Below, piece by piece: positions 53,339 to 62,925 of a stretch of DNA of 64,000 nucleotides (within the stretch, counting starts at the first letter, position 1; every line of letters starts with the position of its first letter). The stretch comes from Paenibacillus sp. Soil750 (GTDB lineage Bacteria; Bacillota; Bacilli; Paenibacillales; NBRC-103111). Under the pieces are notes generated by a model. The model was not told where the DNA came from. It was given only the letters and a program-made list of their open reading frames with translations, and made no database searches. The stretch spans positions 558,101-622,100 of the forward strand of contig NZ_LMSD01000012.1 in NCBI RefSeq assembly GCF_001428045.1, in the 5' to 3' direction. The position numbers were made by a program, and so were the translations under genes.

Positions 53339-54331
53339 CTAAGCACGCTTTTTCTTCTTGAGTGAATCGACGTAAACAGCCGTTACAATAACAAGTCCTT
53401 TGATTATCATCTGCCAATAGGACGATACATGCATTAAATTCAACCCGTTATTGAGAACCCCGATAATCAATGCACCTATGAAAACTCCACCTATCTTACC
53501 TATTCCTCCAGAGAAGCTTGTGCCACCCAAGACTACAGCTGCTATGGCGTCTAACTCAAATCCACTGCCAGACGTTGGTTGTGCGGATGACATTCTCGCA
53601 GCTAGAATAACGCCGCTTAATCCTGCGAGAAGTCCCGATATGGTATAGACGAGCATTTCAATCTTTGAAATCTGAATGCCCGAGAACCTGGCAGCTTCCC
53701 GATTACCGCCAACCGCATAGACATGTCTACCAAATTTCGTTTTATTCAAAATAAAAGAAGTGATAATCAGACAAATAACCATAATAATGATGGGCACTGG
53801 AATCGGCCCGATGTAACCATTTCCGATGAAGGATAAGATCTCATTATTAAAGCTCATCGGTCTGCCCCCGGTTAATACGTACGCAAATCCTCGAGCCATG
53901 ATCATCATGGACAGAGTTACGATAAAAGGGGGAATCTTGCCTTTTGTGATGACAAATCCATTCATAAGTCCTAGAACAGCACCTATCAACACCCCAACTA
54001 TAAGAGCCGGAACAATGGGAACACCCATAAACAATAAACCGATGGTTATCACTTGTGAAACAGCTAGAATCGAGCCAACAGATAGGTCAATTCCGTTGAT
54101 CAGTATGGTAAAAGTCATGCCAAATGCGATGATGGCATTAATCGATATTTGTCTCAACACATTCAATACATTGCTAGTAGACAAAAATGTCGATGTCGTC
54201 AAAGCAAAAAATACAATCAAACTCACGAGGGCAATCAAGATTCCCGAGTTAGATACGACATAATGTACAACGGGCCATTTTCGCCATGAATCACTTTTCT
54301 TTCGTTCTATCTCGCTAAGAACTTGATTCAT
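53339..54331 (-). CDS. Ribose-type ABC transporter permease (RbsC-like), system 2
   Basis: 330-residue CUT2 permease. Helical pattern with INGIDLSVGSILAVSQ, NGFVITKGKIPPFIVTLSMM and GGTSFSGGIGKIGGVFIG. It overlaps the ATPase gene by 17 bp, and AGGAGGTG is 6 nt before the ATG, so translation is coupled. It is a second complete importer; the two RbsC-like proteins of the block are only related, not duplicates. Confidence 0.93.
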   Translation of the reverse strand: MNQVLSEIERKKSDSWRKWPVVHYVVSNSGILIALVSLIVFFALTTSTFLSTSNVLNVLRQISINAIIAFGMTFTILINGIDLSVGSILAVSQVITIGLLFMGVPIVPALIVGVLIGAVLGLMNGFVITKGKIPPFIVTLSMMIMARGFAYVLTGGRPMSFNNEILSFIGNGYIGPIPVPIIIMVICLIITSFILNKTKFGRHVYAVGGNREAARFSGIQISKIEMLVYTISGLLAGLSGVILAARMSSAQPTSGSGFELDAIAAVVLGGTSFSGGIGKIGGVFIGALIIGVLNNGLNLMHVSSYWQMIIKGLVIVTAVYVDSLKKKKRA

Positions 54332-55835
54332 TTCTCACACCTCCTGTTGCATGTATTAGAATATTCTCTTGTGTGATCTCGCTTTCCATCGTTAATTCAC
54401 CGCTGATTTCCCCTTGATACATGGTCATAACCCGTGTGCTCATATTAATGATTTCCGGAAGCTCGGACGAGACCATAATGATGCTGACCCCCGACTGCGC
54501 CAAAATGGACATGAACGAATAGATTTCTTTTTTGGCACCTACATCAATACCTCGCGTTGGTTCGTCAAGAATCAAAATATCCGGTTTCATTGCAAGCCAT
54601 TTGGCGATGATCACTTTTTGCTGATTCCCGCCGCTTAGATTCATCAATTGCTGCTCTGGAGAGGGGGTGCGGATGGAAAGCCGCTCAATATATTTGTCCA
54701 CCAACGTTTCTTCTTTTCGCTTATCCACTTGGAAGAACTTTACCATGGAGTCCAGCACACTGAGACTTATATTGTAGGAAATGCTTTGAATCAGAATGGC
54801 TCCTTGTTCTTTGCGATCCTCTGGGACAAATCCAATACCGCTTTGAATGGCATCCTTAGGGTTCTTGATCCGTATCTTTTTCTGGTTTAAATAGATATCC
54901 CCGCTGCTGGATTTGTCGATGCCAAAAATGGTTCTCATAAGTTCCGTTCTTCCCGAACCCACCAAACCATAAAACCCAAGAATCTCTCCCTTGTAGAGAC
55001 TAAAACTGACGTTATTGACTCTCGTACCGCTGGAAAGATTCCGCACCTCTAGAATTTTCTCTCCAGGCTGGATAATCGGTTTGGCATAGATCTCTGACAG
55101 TTCTCTTCCAACCATTAAATGAACGAGATCTTGGTAACTGGTATCCTTCATCTCCCGGGTCGCCACATAAGTACCGTCCCTTAATACTGTCACTTTATCT
55201 GCGATTGCAAATAATTCTTCCATACGGTGGGATATATAAATAACAGAGACACCCTTCCGTCTCAATCCCCTTATCGTATCCAGCAGTTTGACAACTTCCT
55301 TCTCGGTTAACGATGACGTAGGTTCATCCATCACGATAATTCGATTATCCTTAGATAAAGCTTTAGCGATTTCAACCATCTGCTGCTGGGCAACCGTCAA
55401 ATGGCTTACATACTCGTCGGCGTCGATATCTAATTCAAACTGATCGAGAATCTTCTGCCCATATCGCATGATTTCTTTCCTATTGACTAGTTGCAAGGGG
55501 CCCTTTGAGGGCTCCCTGCCTAGCACAATATTTTCTGCTACCGTCATATTCGGCGCGAGACACAACTCCTGATGAATAACACTGATTCCGATGCTTTCTG
55601 AAAAACTTACATCCTTAATTTCCACTTTGTTACCGTCAAAGATGATCTCACCTTCGTCTGGAACCAATATTCCGCCAAGAATCTTGATCAGTGTAGACTT
55701 CCCCGCCCCATTCTCGCCAAGCAGAGCATGAACTTCTCCTCCATGGACTTCAAGATTCACACGATCAAGCGCTTTGACTCCTGGAAAGCTCTTACTGATA
55801 TGTTTCATTTGCAAAAGAGGCATATTGTTTTCCAT
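54315..55835 (-). CDS. Ribose-type ABC transporter ATPase (RbsA-like), system 2
   Basis: 506 residues, two fused ATPase domains. First: LLGENGAGKST, HLTVAQQQMVEIAKAL, IIVMDEPTSSLT. Second: GLVGSGRTELMRTIFG, LSGGNQQKVIIAKWL, ILILDEPTRGIDVGA. AAAGGAAGG is 6 nt before the ATG. It follows the binding-protein gene by 35 bp. Confidence 0.94.
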   Translation of the reverse strand: MENNMPLLQMKHISKSFPGVKALDRVNLEVHGGEVHALLGENGAGKSTLIKILGGILVPDEGEIIFDGNKVEIKDVSFSESIGISVIHQELCLAPNMTVAENIVLGREPSKGPLQLVNRKEIMRYGQKILDQFELDIDADEYVSHLTVAQQQMVEIAKALSKDNRIIVMDEPTSSLTEKEVVKLLDTIRGLRRKGVSVIYISHRMEELFAIADKVTVLRDGTYVATREMKDTSYQDLVHLMVGRELSEIYAKPIIQPGEKILEVRNLSSGTRVNNVSFSLYKGEILGFYGLVGSGRTELMRTIFGIDKSSSGDIYLNQKKIRIKNPKDAIQSGIGFVPEDRKEQGAILIQSISYNISLSVLDSMVKFFQVDKRKEETLVDKYIERLSIRTPSPEQQLMNLSGGNQQKVIIAKWLAMKPDILILDEPTRGIDVGAKKEIYSFMSILAQSGVSIIMVSSELPEIINMSTRVMTMYQGEISGELTMESEITQENILIHATGGVRNESSS

Positions 55836-55870
55836 AGGATACCTTCCTTTATTACGGCGTACAGATGGCT

Positions 55871-56842
55871 TTATTTCAAATATTGTTGATAGTTGGACTG
55901 GTCAATGAACAAGCTTTCGACCTTAACCCACTTTTCAACATTTTCTTTGTTTAGAATCTTGTAAACTAAATCACCAGCAACTTGCCCCATCTTGACAGGG
56001 AACTGAGCGGAAGTACCTGCGATCTTATTATCCTTGACCAGTTTAATCGCATCCTGCGAACCATCGATGGAATAAATCTTGATGTCCGTTCGTTTCGCTG
56101 CTTCAATAGCCGCCAACGCTCCTACAGCTGATGGATCATTGATAGTAAAGACAGCATTGATTTCAGGGTTGGACTGCAAGAAATTCTCCATTATCGGAAG
56201 CGCGGATTCCGTTGATGCTTTACCGTCTTGTCTGGCGACGACTTTAATGCCGGGAGATGCTTTGACAGCTGCTGTGAAGCCATCTGTTCTGTCCACAACC
56301 GCTTGCACGACAGACCAATCGATAATGGCCACGTTGGCTTTGCCGCCTGTATTTTTAACCATGGCATCGCCAAGCACTTTGCCTGCCATGAAGTTATCCG
56401 TCGTTACCATGGCTGTAACCAGATCTGTATCCTGAGGTGGGACATCCATAATAATAACTGGAATGTTGGCTTTCTTAGCCGAAAGCAGCGCCGTCTTGAT
56501 CCCTTTACTGTCAACCGGAGCAATAAAGATGGCGTCTACCTTCTGTTGGATGAAATCTTCCACATCCGAGATCTGTTTGTTAATATCCAACTGTGCATCG
56601 ACTTCAATCAGCTTGTCGCCGTGTTTATCAACGATCTCTGACTTCAAACCTTTGCTCCAATCGATAAAATGCGGGTTATTCAAAGTGAAGTAAGAAGCGG
56701 CAAATGTATGTTTTTTGGTCTCTTTCGAACTGGTTGTCGTGCTCGTCTCTTGCGTTTTACTACCACAAGCAACCATCGTAACCATGATTAGAATCAATGT
56801 GAGAATAAGGGAAGCCGACTTCATTTTTTTACTTGTTTTCAT
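55871..56842 (-). CDS. Sugar-binding lipoprotein (RbsB-like), system 2
   Basis: 323-residue binding protein of normal CUT2 length. The signal peptide ends in the lipobox MVTMVAC near residue 26, then a Thr/Ser-rich linker. Type I fold motifs are FAASYFTLNNPHFIDWSKG, VDAIFIAPVDSKGIKTALLSA and AVFTINDPSAVGALAAIEAA. AAGGGGG is 9 nt before the ATG. It lies 33 bp after the FGGY kinase gene, so uptake and phosphorylation are coupled. Confidence 0.93.
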   Translation of the reverse strand: MKTSKKMKSASLILTLILIMVTMVACGSKTQETSTTTSSKETKKHTFAASYFTLNNPHFIDWSKGLKSEIVDKHGDKLIEVDAQLDINKQISDVEDFIQQKVDAIFIAPVDSKGIKTALLSAKKANIPVIIMDVPPQDTDLVTAMVTTDNFMAGKVLGDAMVKNTGGKANVAIIDWSVVQAVVDRTDGFTAAVKASPGIKVVARQDGKASTESALPIMENFLQSNPEINAVFTINDPSAVGALAAIEAAKRTDIKIYSIDGSQDAIKLVKDNKIAGTSAQFPVKMGQVAGDLVYKILNKENVEKWVKVESLFIDQSNYQQYLK

Positions 56843-56875
56843 TGCATAAATCCCCCTTTTTAAATATAAATGGTA

Positions 56876-58372
56876 TTAATGCTCTTCCCAATCCTTCGCT
56901 CGATCAACCGCTTTTTGCCAGCCAGCATATAGCTGATTACGCTTACAAATATCAAATGTAGGTTCAAACCTGCGATCTAATTCAAAAGTATCCAGCAGCT
57001 CGCTTTGACTCTGCCAGAACCCCGTTGCTAGACCCGCTAGAAATGCGGCTCCACGCGCGGTTGATTCTACAACCTTAGGTCGAATCACGGGCACACCGAG
57101 AAGATCAGCTTGAAACTGCATGACGAAATTATTGCAGCAAACACCACCATCGACTTTCAACTCACTATTCTTGATGTCTGAATCCTGTTCCATACAAGTA
57201 ATGACATCGCGAATCTGATAGGCTATCGATTCAAGGGTTGCGCGGACAATGTGGTTGCGATTGGCACCACGCGTTAACCCAAGGATAGCGCCGCGCGCAT
57301 ACTGATCCCAGTAAGGAGCCGAAAGTCCGACAAAAGCGGGAACCACATAAACGCCATTGGTATCTGCAACTTCTTGTGCAAGCTGCTCTGTCTCATTGGC
57401 ATCGGAAATAAGTTTCAGTTCGTCCCGCAGCCATTGTACAGAAGCACCCACCACATAAAGCAGACCTTCCAGCGCATATTCCACCTTGTTGTTCAGTCCC
57501 CATGCCACTGTGGTAAGAAGACCAGAATCGGAACGGATCGGCTTAGACCCGGTATGCATTAACAGAGATCCTCCTGTTCCATAAGTGGCCTTCACCATTC
57601 CCTCATGGAAGCATGCCTGGCCGAAGAGAGCGCCTTGCTGATCTCCAACAGCTGCTGCAACCGGAATGCTGGCTCCGAATAGTGTCTCGTCAGTCAAGCC
57701 GTACACGTCACTGGAAGGGCGAAGCTCAGGAAGCAGGGCCCGAGGAATGCCCAACTCATGTAATAGTTTGTCATCCCATTCAATCCGATTAATGTTAAAC
57801 AACATAGTGCGAGAAGCATTGGAATAGTCGGTAATATGCACCTTGCCACCAGTCAACTTCCAAATCAACCAAGTGTCTACGGTACCGAAAAGCAGTTCTC
57901 CCTTTTCGGCCTTTTCTCTTGCCCCATCGATGTGATCGAGGATCCATTTAATCTTTGTCCCAGAGAAATAAGAATCAATCAATAAACCCGTATTTTCTTT
58001 GACGTATTCACTCAATCCCTGTTCTTTCAGTTCTTGACAAACGTCTGCAGTTCGTCGATCCTGCCAAACAATTGCGTTCATAACTGGTTTACCGGTGGCC
58101 TTATCCCATATAATAGTGGTCTCTCTCTGATTGGTAATTCCGATCCCTACAATATCCGACGCACAAGCATTCGCTTGTTTCAGGGCCTCTTTAGCTGTTT
58201 TTAATTGTGCTTCCCATATATCCATGGGATTGTGTTCCACCCAACCGGGCTTTGGATAGATTTGGGCAAAATCTTGATACGCCACTGAAACAATATTGCC
58301 ATTATGATCGAACAAAATCGTCCTTGTGCTAGTTGTTCCACAATCAAATGACATCACATATTTCTCTGTCAC
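56876..58372 (-). CDS. glpK: FGGY kinase, glycerol-kinase-like
   Basis: 498-residue sugar/polyol kinase, very close to glycerol kinase: [15 protein letters not shown] at the N-terminus, [27 protein letters not shown], and [13 protein letters not shown], all typical of GlpK. Residues expected for glycerol binding (QRET and QDRRT-like segments) are present. The start is a GTG at 58372 with GGGAGG 5 nt upstream. Genuine glpK genes usually sit with glpF or glpD, but here it heads a ribose-type importer operon, so the true substrate may be a longer polyol (for example a tetritol) or a ketose. The symbol is given by similarity only. Confidence 0.82.
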   Translation of the reverse strand: MTEKYVMSFDCGTTSTRTILFDHNGNIVSVAYQDFAQIYPKPGWVEHNPMDIWEAQLKTAKEALKQANACASDIVGIGITNQRETTIIWDKATGKPVMNAIVWQDRRTADVCQELKEQGLSEYVKENTGLLIDSYFSGTKIKWILDHIDGAREKAEKGELLFGTVDTWLIWKLTGGKVHITDYSNASRTMLFNINRIEWDDKLLHELGIPRALLPELRPSSDVYGLTDETLFGASIPVAAAVGDQQGALFGQACFHEGMVKATYGTGGSLLMHTGSKPIRSDSGLLTTVAWGLNNKVEYALEGLLYVVGASVQWLRDELKLISDANETEQLAQEVADTNGVYVVPAFVGLSAPYWDQYARGAILGLTRGANRNHIVRATLESIAYQIRDVITCMEQDSDIKNSELKVDGGVCCNNFVMQFQADLLGVPVIRPKVVESTARGAAFLAGLATGFWQSQSELLDTFELDRRFEPTFDICKRNQLYAGWQKAVDRAKDWEEH

Positions 58373-58417
58373 GCCAACCTCCCACTTTCCTATGCATTTA
58401 TAGCTTGATCCACACGA

Positions 58418-58431
58418 TTTAACCGCTTACA
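58418..58431 (-). promoter_or_regulatory. cre-like site before the FGGY kinase gene
   Basis: TGTAAGCGGTTAAA on the minus strand, 13 of 14 matches to the CcpA consensus, 46 bp before the GTG start. It suggests catabolite repression of the kinase-importer operon. Confidence 0.5.
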
Positions 58432-58442
58432 AATGCTTATAT

Positions 58443-58506
58443 ATGATTAGCTCAATGATCCACTGCAACTTGTCATAATTGCCATGTAGGACTTCGAGCT
58501 AATCAT
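58443..58506. repeat. Inverted repeat in the kinase upstream region
   Basis: Perfect 11-bp arms ATGATTAGCTC (58443-58453) and GAGCTAATCAT (58496-58506), 42 bp apart. It lies between the SDR stop (58539) and the kinase start and could form a large hairpin ending the SDR transcript or a looped operator. Confidence 0.5.
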
Positions 58507-58538
58507 GTACGTTTTTCTTTTATACTGTCAGCAATCCT

Positions 58539-59360
58539 TTATACTTCCATTCCATAACGGTGCACCTTATGCGTTGGATAAAAGGAGAACGAAGGAATCG
58601 TAACATCCGGTGTTCTTGTTGCTACGAAAAGAGTCGCTTCTGCAACATTTTCTACATCGATGCAGCTATTATAGATTCCCTCTTTAAGTTCTTTTTCATC
58701 CAGCCATCCATCCGTATAAGCAGCAAGATCACCGTCATAAATCCCTGAATCGATGACTTTGGTCATTGGCGTCTTAACATGAGAAGGATTGATCACCGTT
58801 ACACCGATATTTTTATCCTTACCTTCCAACAAAATATTTTTGCTAAGTCCCATCATGCCATGTTTGGAAGCGCGGTAAGGACTATGTCCCGGACAAGATG
58901 CTACTTTGGCTGAAGAAGAACCCATATTGATGATTCTGCCACCCGTCGTTTGTTTTTCCATGTAACGGAACGCTTCTCGGCAGCACAGGAAGACCGCGGT
59001 TAAATTGGGGCCAATTGTTTTGTTCCACTCTTCGAGTGTGGTCTGGCCGATTGGCGGAGACAATGAATCACGTCCTGCACTATTCACTAGAAGATCAACG
59101 CTGCCCCATTTATCATTCGCATACTTGAAGAAATTTGCAACTTCATCTTCTTCTGTTACATCGCCGACAATCCAATCACAGATGCCATTCTCTGCTTCGA
59201 TCTCAGCAGCAACCTGCTTCATACGTTCTTCATCTATATCCACTAATAAAACTTTACTGGCATTGGCAGCGAAAATTTTAGAAACGGCTTCACCGATTCC
59301 AGAAGCGGCTCCAGTGACGATCGCAACTTTACCTTCTAATTGAGTTCCTTTAGGATACAT
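58539..59360 (-). CDS. Short-chain dehydrogenase/reductase
   Basis: 273 residues. Cofactor motif AIVTGAASGIGEAVSKIF near residues 13-30 with LVDIDEERM (Asp, so NAD is likely), NSAG in LLVNSAGRDSL, catalytic Ser in NMGSSSAKVAS and Tyr-x-x-x-Lys in PYRASKHGMMG. The long C-terminal tail (PSFSFYPTHKVHRYGMEV) is unusual. GAGAGGAAG is 6 nt before the ATG. It is a single-gene unit with a near-consensus promoter at 59432-59459 and the palindromic operator. Confidence 0.88.
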   Translation of the reverse strand: MYPKGTQLEGKVAIVTGAASGIGEAVSKIFAANASKVLLVDIDEERMKQVAAEIEAENGICDWIVGDVTEEDEVANFFKYANDKWGSVDLLVNSAGRDSLSPPIGQTTLEEWNKTIGPNLTAVFLCCREAFRYMEKQTTGGRIINMGSSSAKVASCPGHSPYRASKHGMMGLSKNILLEGKDKNIGVTVINPSHVKTPMTKVIDSGIYDGDLAAYTDGWLDEKELKEGIYNSCIDVENVAEATLFVATRTPDVTIPSFSFYPTHKVHRYGMEV

Positions 59361-59431
59361 ATAATTCTTCCTCTCTGGTTTTGAATTCTGTTCTGGTTGC
59401 GTTTATGAATTGAATAAGGACTTATACTCTT

Positions 59432-59479
59432 ATTATAGAATATTATTCTTTACTGTCAATATTAAAATAAAATTTTATT
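59432..59479 (-). promoter_or_regulatory. Near-consensus promoter with operator, unit 2
   Basis: TTGACA (59454-59459), 16-bp spacer, TATAAT (59432-59437) on the minus strand. The spacer contains GAATAATATTC (59438-59448) against the -10 box. A 14-bp palindrome AATAAAATTTTATT (59466-59479) is centred 29.5 bp upstream of it. A strong promoter with a repressor site in the spacer fits RpiR-type repression. Confidence 0.72.
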
Positions 59480-59503
59480 CGATAAAGGGTTTACAAAAAT
59501 TAA

Positions 59504-60328
59504 TTACAATCCCATTTCACCGATTATTCCCTCTATTTTCGGATCATAAAGAAATTCTATTCGCTTATTCCCTATCATTCGATATCGCGGTTTGCCGCCA
59601 TTCAGCAGGCCATCTGCCGCTTCTTCATCCAACAACACAATCACATTCGAATGTAATTGAAGGAAGGATGCCGGGCAACTTGTCGTTACGGGTCCCGTAA
59701 ATGCTTCTTGAATAATGCTGCTTTTTGCCTCGCCATGCGCGATAAATAGCACGCATTCTGCCTTCATAATTGGCCCCACTCCCATGGTGATAGCATGGCT
59801 AGGAATAGGTTCTTCAGCAGAAAAATATTTAGCGTTAGCACTTTGAGTGCCTTCCGTTAACGCCACAATATGCGTCTCACTGGAAAGATGCTGTCCCGGT
59901 TCGTTGAAACCAATATGTCCGTTTAACCCAATACCAAGCAGTTGGACATCCAGCGTTCCAGCTTCCCTCAGCAGCGTTTCATATCTAATGCATTCCTTTT
60001 CAATCGAATGAGTCGTACCATTAGGAATATGAATATGACTCGGCAGCATATCGAGATGCTGGAATAAATGTTCATGCATATAGGCAGCATAACTTTGAGG
60101 ATTCTCCGTTGACAGACCGACATACTCGTCTAAATTATAGGTAGTTACATGTTTAAAGCTACAAGGGTTTCTTCTGATCCTATCAACCAACTCTTTGTAA
60201 ATCCCAACAGGCGATGAACCCGTGGCAAGGCCAAGCTTGGGATGGGCTTTTTCACGAACAAACCTTTCCAGGACTTCCGCTCCAATGCGATCAGCTTGCT
60301 GGGCATCGCGAAAAACAGCAATTCTCAT
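59504..60328 (-). CDS. nagB: Glucosamine-6-phosphate deaminase
   Basis: 274 residues; converts glucosamine-6-phosphate to fructose-6-phosphate and ammonia. Landmarks are LGLATGSSPVGIYKELV for the phosphate, TYNLDEYVGLS with the catalytic Asp, and LLGIGLNGHIGFNEPG with the ring-opening His. GAGGGGTG is 8 nt before the ATG. It is the last gene of the lactonase-dehydrogenase-aldolase unit, 5 bp after the aldolase gene. No N-acetylglucosamine deacetylase is nearby, so it may act on an amino sugar taken up by the block or on a relative of glucosamine-6-phosphate. Confidence 0.88.
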   Translation of the reverse strand: MRIAVFRDAQQADRIGAEVLERFVREKAHPKLGLATGSSPVGIYKELVDRIRRNPCSFKHVTTYNLDEYVGLSTENPQSYAAYMHEHLFQHLDMLPSHIHIPNGTTHSIEKECIRYETLLREAGTLDVQLLGIGLNGHIGFNEPGQHLSSETHIVALTEGTQSANAKYFSAEEPIPSHAITMGVGPIMKAECVLFIAHGEAKSSIIQEAFTGPVTTSCPASFLQLHSNVIVLLDEEAADGLLNGGKPRYRMIGNKRIEFLYDPKIEGIIGEMGL

Positions 60329-60333
60329 GATCG

Positions 60334-60984
60334 TTACACCCCTCGAAAGGCTTTCACTTTATCAACGAGTTGACGGCTTTTTTCGGTAATAGTTGCATAG
60401 TCTCCTTGACTGGCCGAACTAATCAAAGAACCACCGACACCTACAGCAACGGCACCCGCTTCGAACCAATCTGTAATGGTACTCAGATTTACGCCGCCAG
60501 TTGGCATCAGATTCACCTGAGGCAGCGGGCCTTTCAGGGAGCGGATCATGGATGGGCCATACGTCTCACCTGGGAACAATTTAATGATATCTGCGCCCGC
60601 TTCCATCCCTTCAATCGCCTCTTTGACGGTCATGGCTCCCGGCATACAGGGAATACCATAGCGGTTGCATAAGCGAATCACTTCTGTGTTAACAAACGGA
60701 CTAACAACAAATTGCGCGCCCGATAGAATCGCGATACGAGCAGTTTCCGTATCGAGTACTGTCCCCGCGCCAATCGTAACCTCTCCAGGCGAGAAATGAT
60801 TCGATAATTTCTCAATCACTTGATGCGCATAAGGCACGGTGAACGTAATTTCCAGACTGGAAATCCCTCCCCGCAGACACGCTTCGGCGATCTTGACCGC
60901 TTGTTCGCTATTGTCAGCACGGATGACCGCGACAATTCCTTCCTCACAAAGTCTGCTAATCACTTGCAGCTTATTCATGGACAT
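60334..60984 (-). CDS. eda: KDPG/KHG aldolase
   Basis: 216-residue class I aldolase that splits 2-keto-3-deoxy-6-phosphogluconate (or a close analogue) to pyruvate and an aldehyde. Schiff-base Lys in DIIKLFPGETYG, the Glu in SSLEITFTVPYA and MPTGGVN are as expected. AAGGGG is 9 nt before the ATG at 60984. No Edd dehydratase is close by; the enolase-superfamily dehydratase at 27-28 kb is in another unit. Confidence 0.88.
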   Translation of the reverse strand: MSMNKLQVISRLCEEGIVAVIRADNSEQAVKIAEACLRGGISSLEITFTVPYAHQVIEKLSNHFSPGEVTIGAGTVLDTETARIAILSGAQFVVSPFVNTEVIRLCNRYGIPCMPGAMTVKEAIEGMEAGADIIKLFPGETYGPSMIRSLKGPLPQVNLMPTGGVNLSTITDWFEAGAVAVGVGGSLISSASQGDYATITEKSRQLVDKVKAFRGV

Positions 60985-61011
60985 TCATCATTTCCCCTTG
61001 TTCTTTATTGA

Positions 61012-61938
61012 TTACCTCAAATATTCAAGGACATTCGCTGCAGCCATGACTCCCATGTTCTCGATGGCTTGATACGTTGAGGCAGCACAATGTGATCCGA
61101 TAATTAGGTTATCCAGTTCCAGAAAACCTTTATTTTCCGGAGGTTCCTGCTCGAATACATCCATTCCGGCTCCCCATATTCGGTTTTCCTGCAAAGCCGC
61201 AAGAAGCGCTTGTTCATCGATAAGCCCACCCCTGGCGGTGTTCACGATGACAGCGGTTTCTTTCATGCTTGCGAGTTCCTTCGCGCCTATCAAATGATGC
61301 GTCTGTTCCGTTAAAGGCAAATGCAAGCTGATAAAGTCTGCGGTGCTCAGAAGCTCATTTAAACCTACATAATCGATCTGATGTTCAGCCGCGTAGGCTT
61401 CATCTTGGATCAAATCATAAGCAAGGATGTTCATATTAAACCCCCGCGCCCTTGCGGCAACGCCTTTGCCAATGGCCCCAAGACCAATGAGACCCAATGT
61501 TTTGCCCCATACATCAACCGAAGTGATCTTATTCCAATTCAATTGCCTGCAAGCTTTATCAATCGGAAGCATTCTTCTGGCAGCAGCGAGCATAAGAGCT
61601 ATCGTATAATCAGCAACGGCATCCTTATTAGCTCCAGCAGTCACCGTTACAGGAATTCCTCTCTCCCGCGCATAATTCAGGTCAATATTGTCGGTACCGA
61701 CACCGTATTTGGAAATGACCTTCAATTTAGACGCATGATCAAGAACTTCTTGATCGATGGGATCGACCCCGACGATTACGGCATCTACCTCCTTGATCAA
61801 AGCAACCATTTCCTGTTTATTCATTATGCGTCCGTACGGATTAAGAATAAGTTCGCAGCCATGCTCCCTTAACATGTCGATCGGTTGAGAGTTGCCTTTA
61901 CCAAAGGAACGAGGGGTTACCATTACTTTATAAGTCAC
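61012..61938 (-). CDS. D-2-hydroxyacid dehydrogenase (phosphoglycerate DH-like)
   Basis: 308 residues, the short form without an ACT domain. Rossmann motif GLIGLGAIGKGVAARARGF; catalytic Arg in NTARGGLIDE, Glu in FEQEPPENKG and His in IIGSHCAAST, where Cys replaces the usual Ile/Val. GTG start at 61938 with GAGAGGTG 7 nt upstream. It should oxidise a 2-hydroxy acid with NAD, probably a phosphorylated or sugar acid released by the lactonase-like enzyme encoded before it. Confidence 0.86.
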   Translation of the reverse strand: MTYKVMVTPRSFGKGNSQPIDMLREHGCELILNPYGRIMNKQEMVALIKEVDAVIVGVDPIDQEVLDHASKLKVISKYGVGTDNIDLNYARERGIPVTVTAGANKDAVADYTIALMLAAARRMLPIDKACRQLNWNKITSVDVWGKTLGLIGLGAIGKGVAARARGFNMNILAYDLIQDEAYAAEHQIDYVGLNELLSTADFISLHLPLTEQTHHLIGAKELASMKETAVIVNTARGGLIDEQALLAALQENRIWGAGMDVFEQEPPENKGFLELDNLIIGSHCAASTYQAIENMGVMAAANVLEYLR

Positions 61939-61959
61939 TTGTTTTCACCTCTCTGGCTG

Positions 61960-62925
61960 TCATTTTTTTCGTGTGAAAGCATGGGAAGGATTATGAATCA
62001 TCAAATCAGCAATAGCAGTCTCCGAAACACCGCGTTGACGCAACAGTGGGATAAAATTGACCTTCATGTGATCCAAACCGATCTCTCCACCGTAACTCTT
62101 GAGTCTAGCCCGAGTTGTATCCAAACCTAGAAGAAGTGATTCCCCATAGCCCCATTCCAGCATCTGCACGATCAGATCGGCTTCTTCCTCATCGCTGTGA
62201 TATTTAAATCTGCCAATCGTATCGTACTCCAGATAAACACCGAATTGTGCAAGCTGTCGATGAACACTGTAATCGCCCAGTGTCCTGTCCAAATGACAGA
62301 TGATCAGATTCTCTGGAGCAATGCCGCGTTTCATCAAATGTTCGGTCACAACAATCCCTTGGCGGTGGGTTTCCGTATGGCACATGATGGGAATCCCTGT
62401 AGCGAGGGAGGCCATAGCTGCGGCATTCAACAGGTCGATACAAGTTGAACCCGGAGAGTCCTCATCAATTGCCGTTTTGATTAGTCCAGCTTTGGCGGTA
62501 ATTTGGAACCGCGGATCCTGATTATCTGCATGGACATACATGCCATCTTCAATCTCAGCGATAAAGGTATTCGCCAAGCGCTCGATATCCCCGCGAAACA
62601 GCCAATGATTGTCGGAATAAAAGCTTCTCTTGTGAAAACCGGTAGAGGCTATGATATGAATGCCTGTCTGCTTGGATACCTCAGACAACATATCTGCCAT
62701 CCGTCCGCATCCGATAGGCTGGGCATCCACTATGGCTTCGCCCCCCAGGCTCTTGAATACCATTAATTCGTCCTTCGTCTGGCCAAAATCGTCAATTTGC
62801 AGAACGGGATTAAGCCTTGAAGGCGTTCCTTCCGCAATGAAGAGATGTTCGTGGCTATGACAGAATCCTAGTTGTTCGTTAGGGATATCCCCTAAAACGG
62901 TGCGAATAATTCCCGTAGCGGTCAC
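61960..62925 (-). CDS. Phosphotriesterase-family lactonase-like enzyme
   Basis: 321-residue amidohydrolase-fold protein. The binuclear metal residues can be seen: HSHEHLF near residues 23-29, HTETHRQG and ICHLDRT in the barrel, and LLLGLDTTR for the last Asp. The usual carboxylated Lys is probably in ITAKAGLIKTAID. Members of this group (for example Lmo2620 of Listeria) hydrolyse phosphorylated sugar lactones. The GTG at 62925 directly abuts GGGGG, poor spacing for a ribosome site; homologues begin near IIRTVLGDIP, where the codons are ATT ATT, so the start is uncertain. First gene of the lactonase-PGDH-aldolase-NagB unit. Confidence 0.82.
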   Translation of the reverse strand: MTATGIIRTVLGDIPNEQLGFCHSHEHLFIAEGTPSRLNPVLQIDDFGQTKDELMVFKSLGGEAIVDAQPIGCGRMADMLSEVSKQTGIHIIASTGFHKRSFYSDNHWLFRGDIERLANTFIAEIEDGMYVHADNQDPRFQITAKAGLIKTAIDEDSPGSTCIDLLNAAAMASLATGIPIMCHTETHRQGIVVTEHLMKRGIAPENLIICHLDRTLGDYSVHRQLAQFGVYLEYDTIGRFKYHSDEEEADLIVQMLEWGYGESLLLGLDTTRARLKSYGGEIGLDHMKVNFIPLLRQRGVSETAIADLMIHNPSHAFTRKK

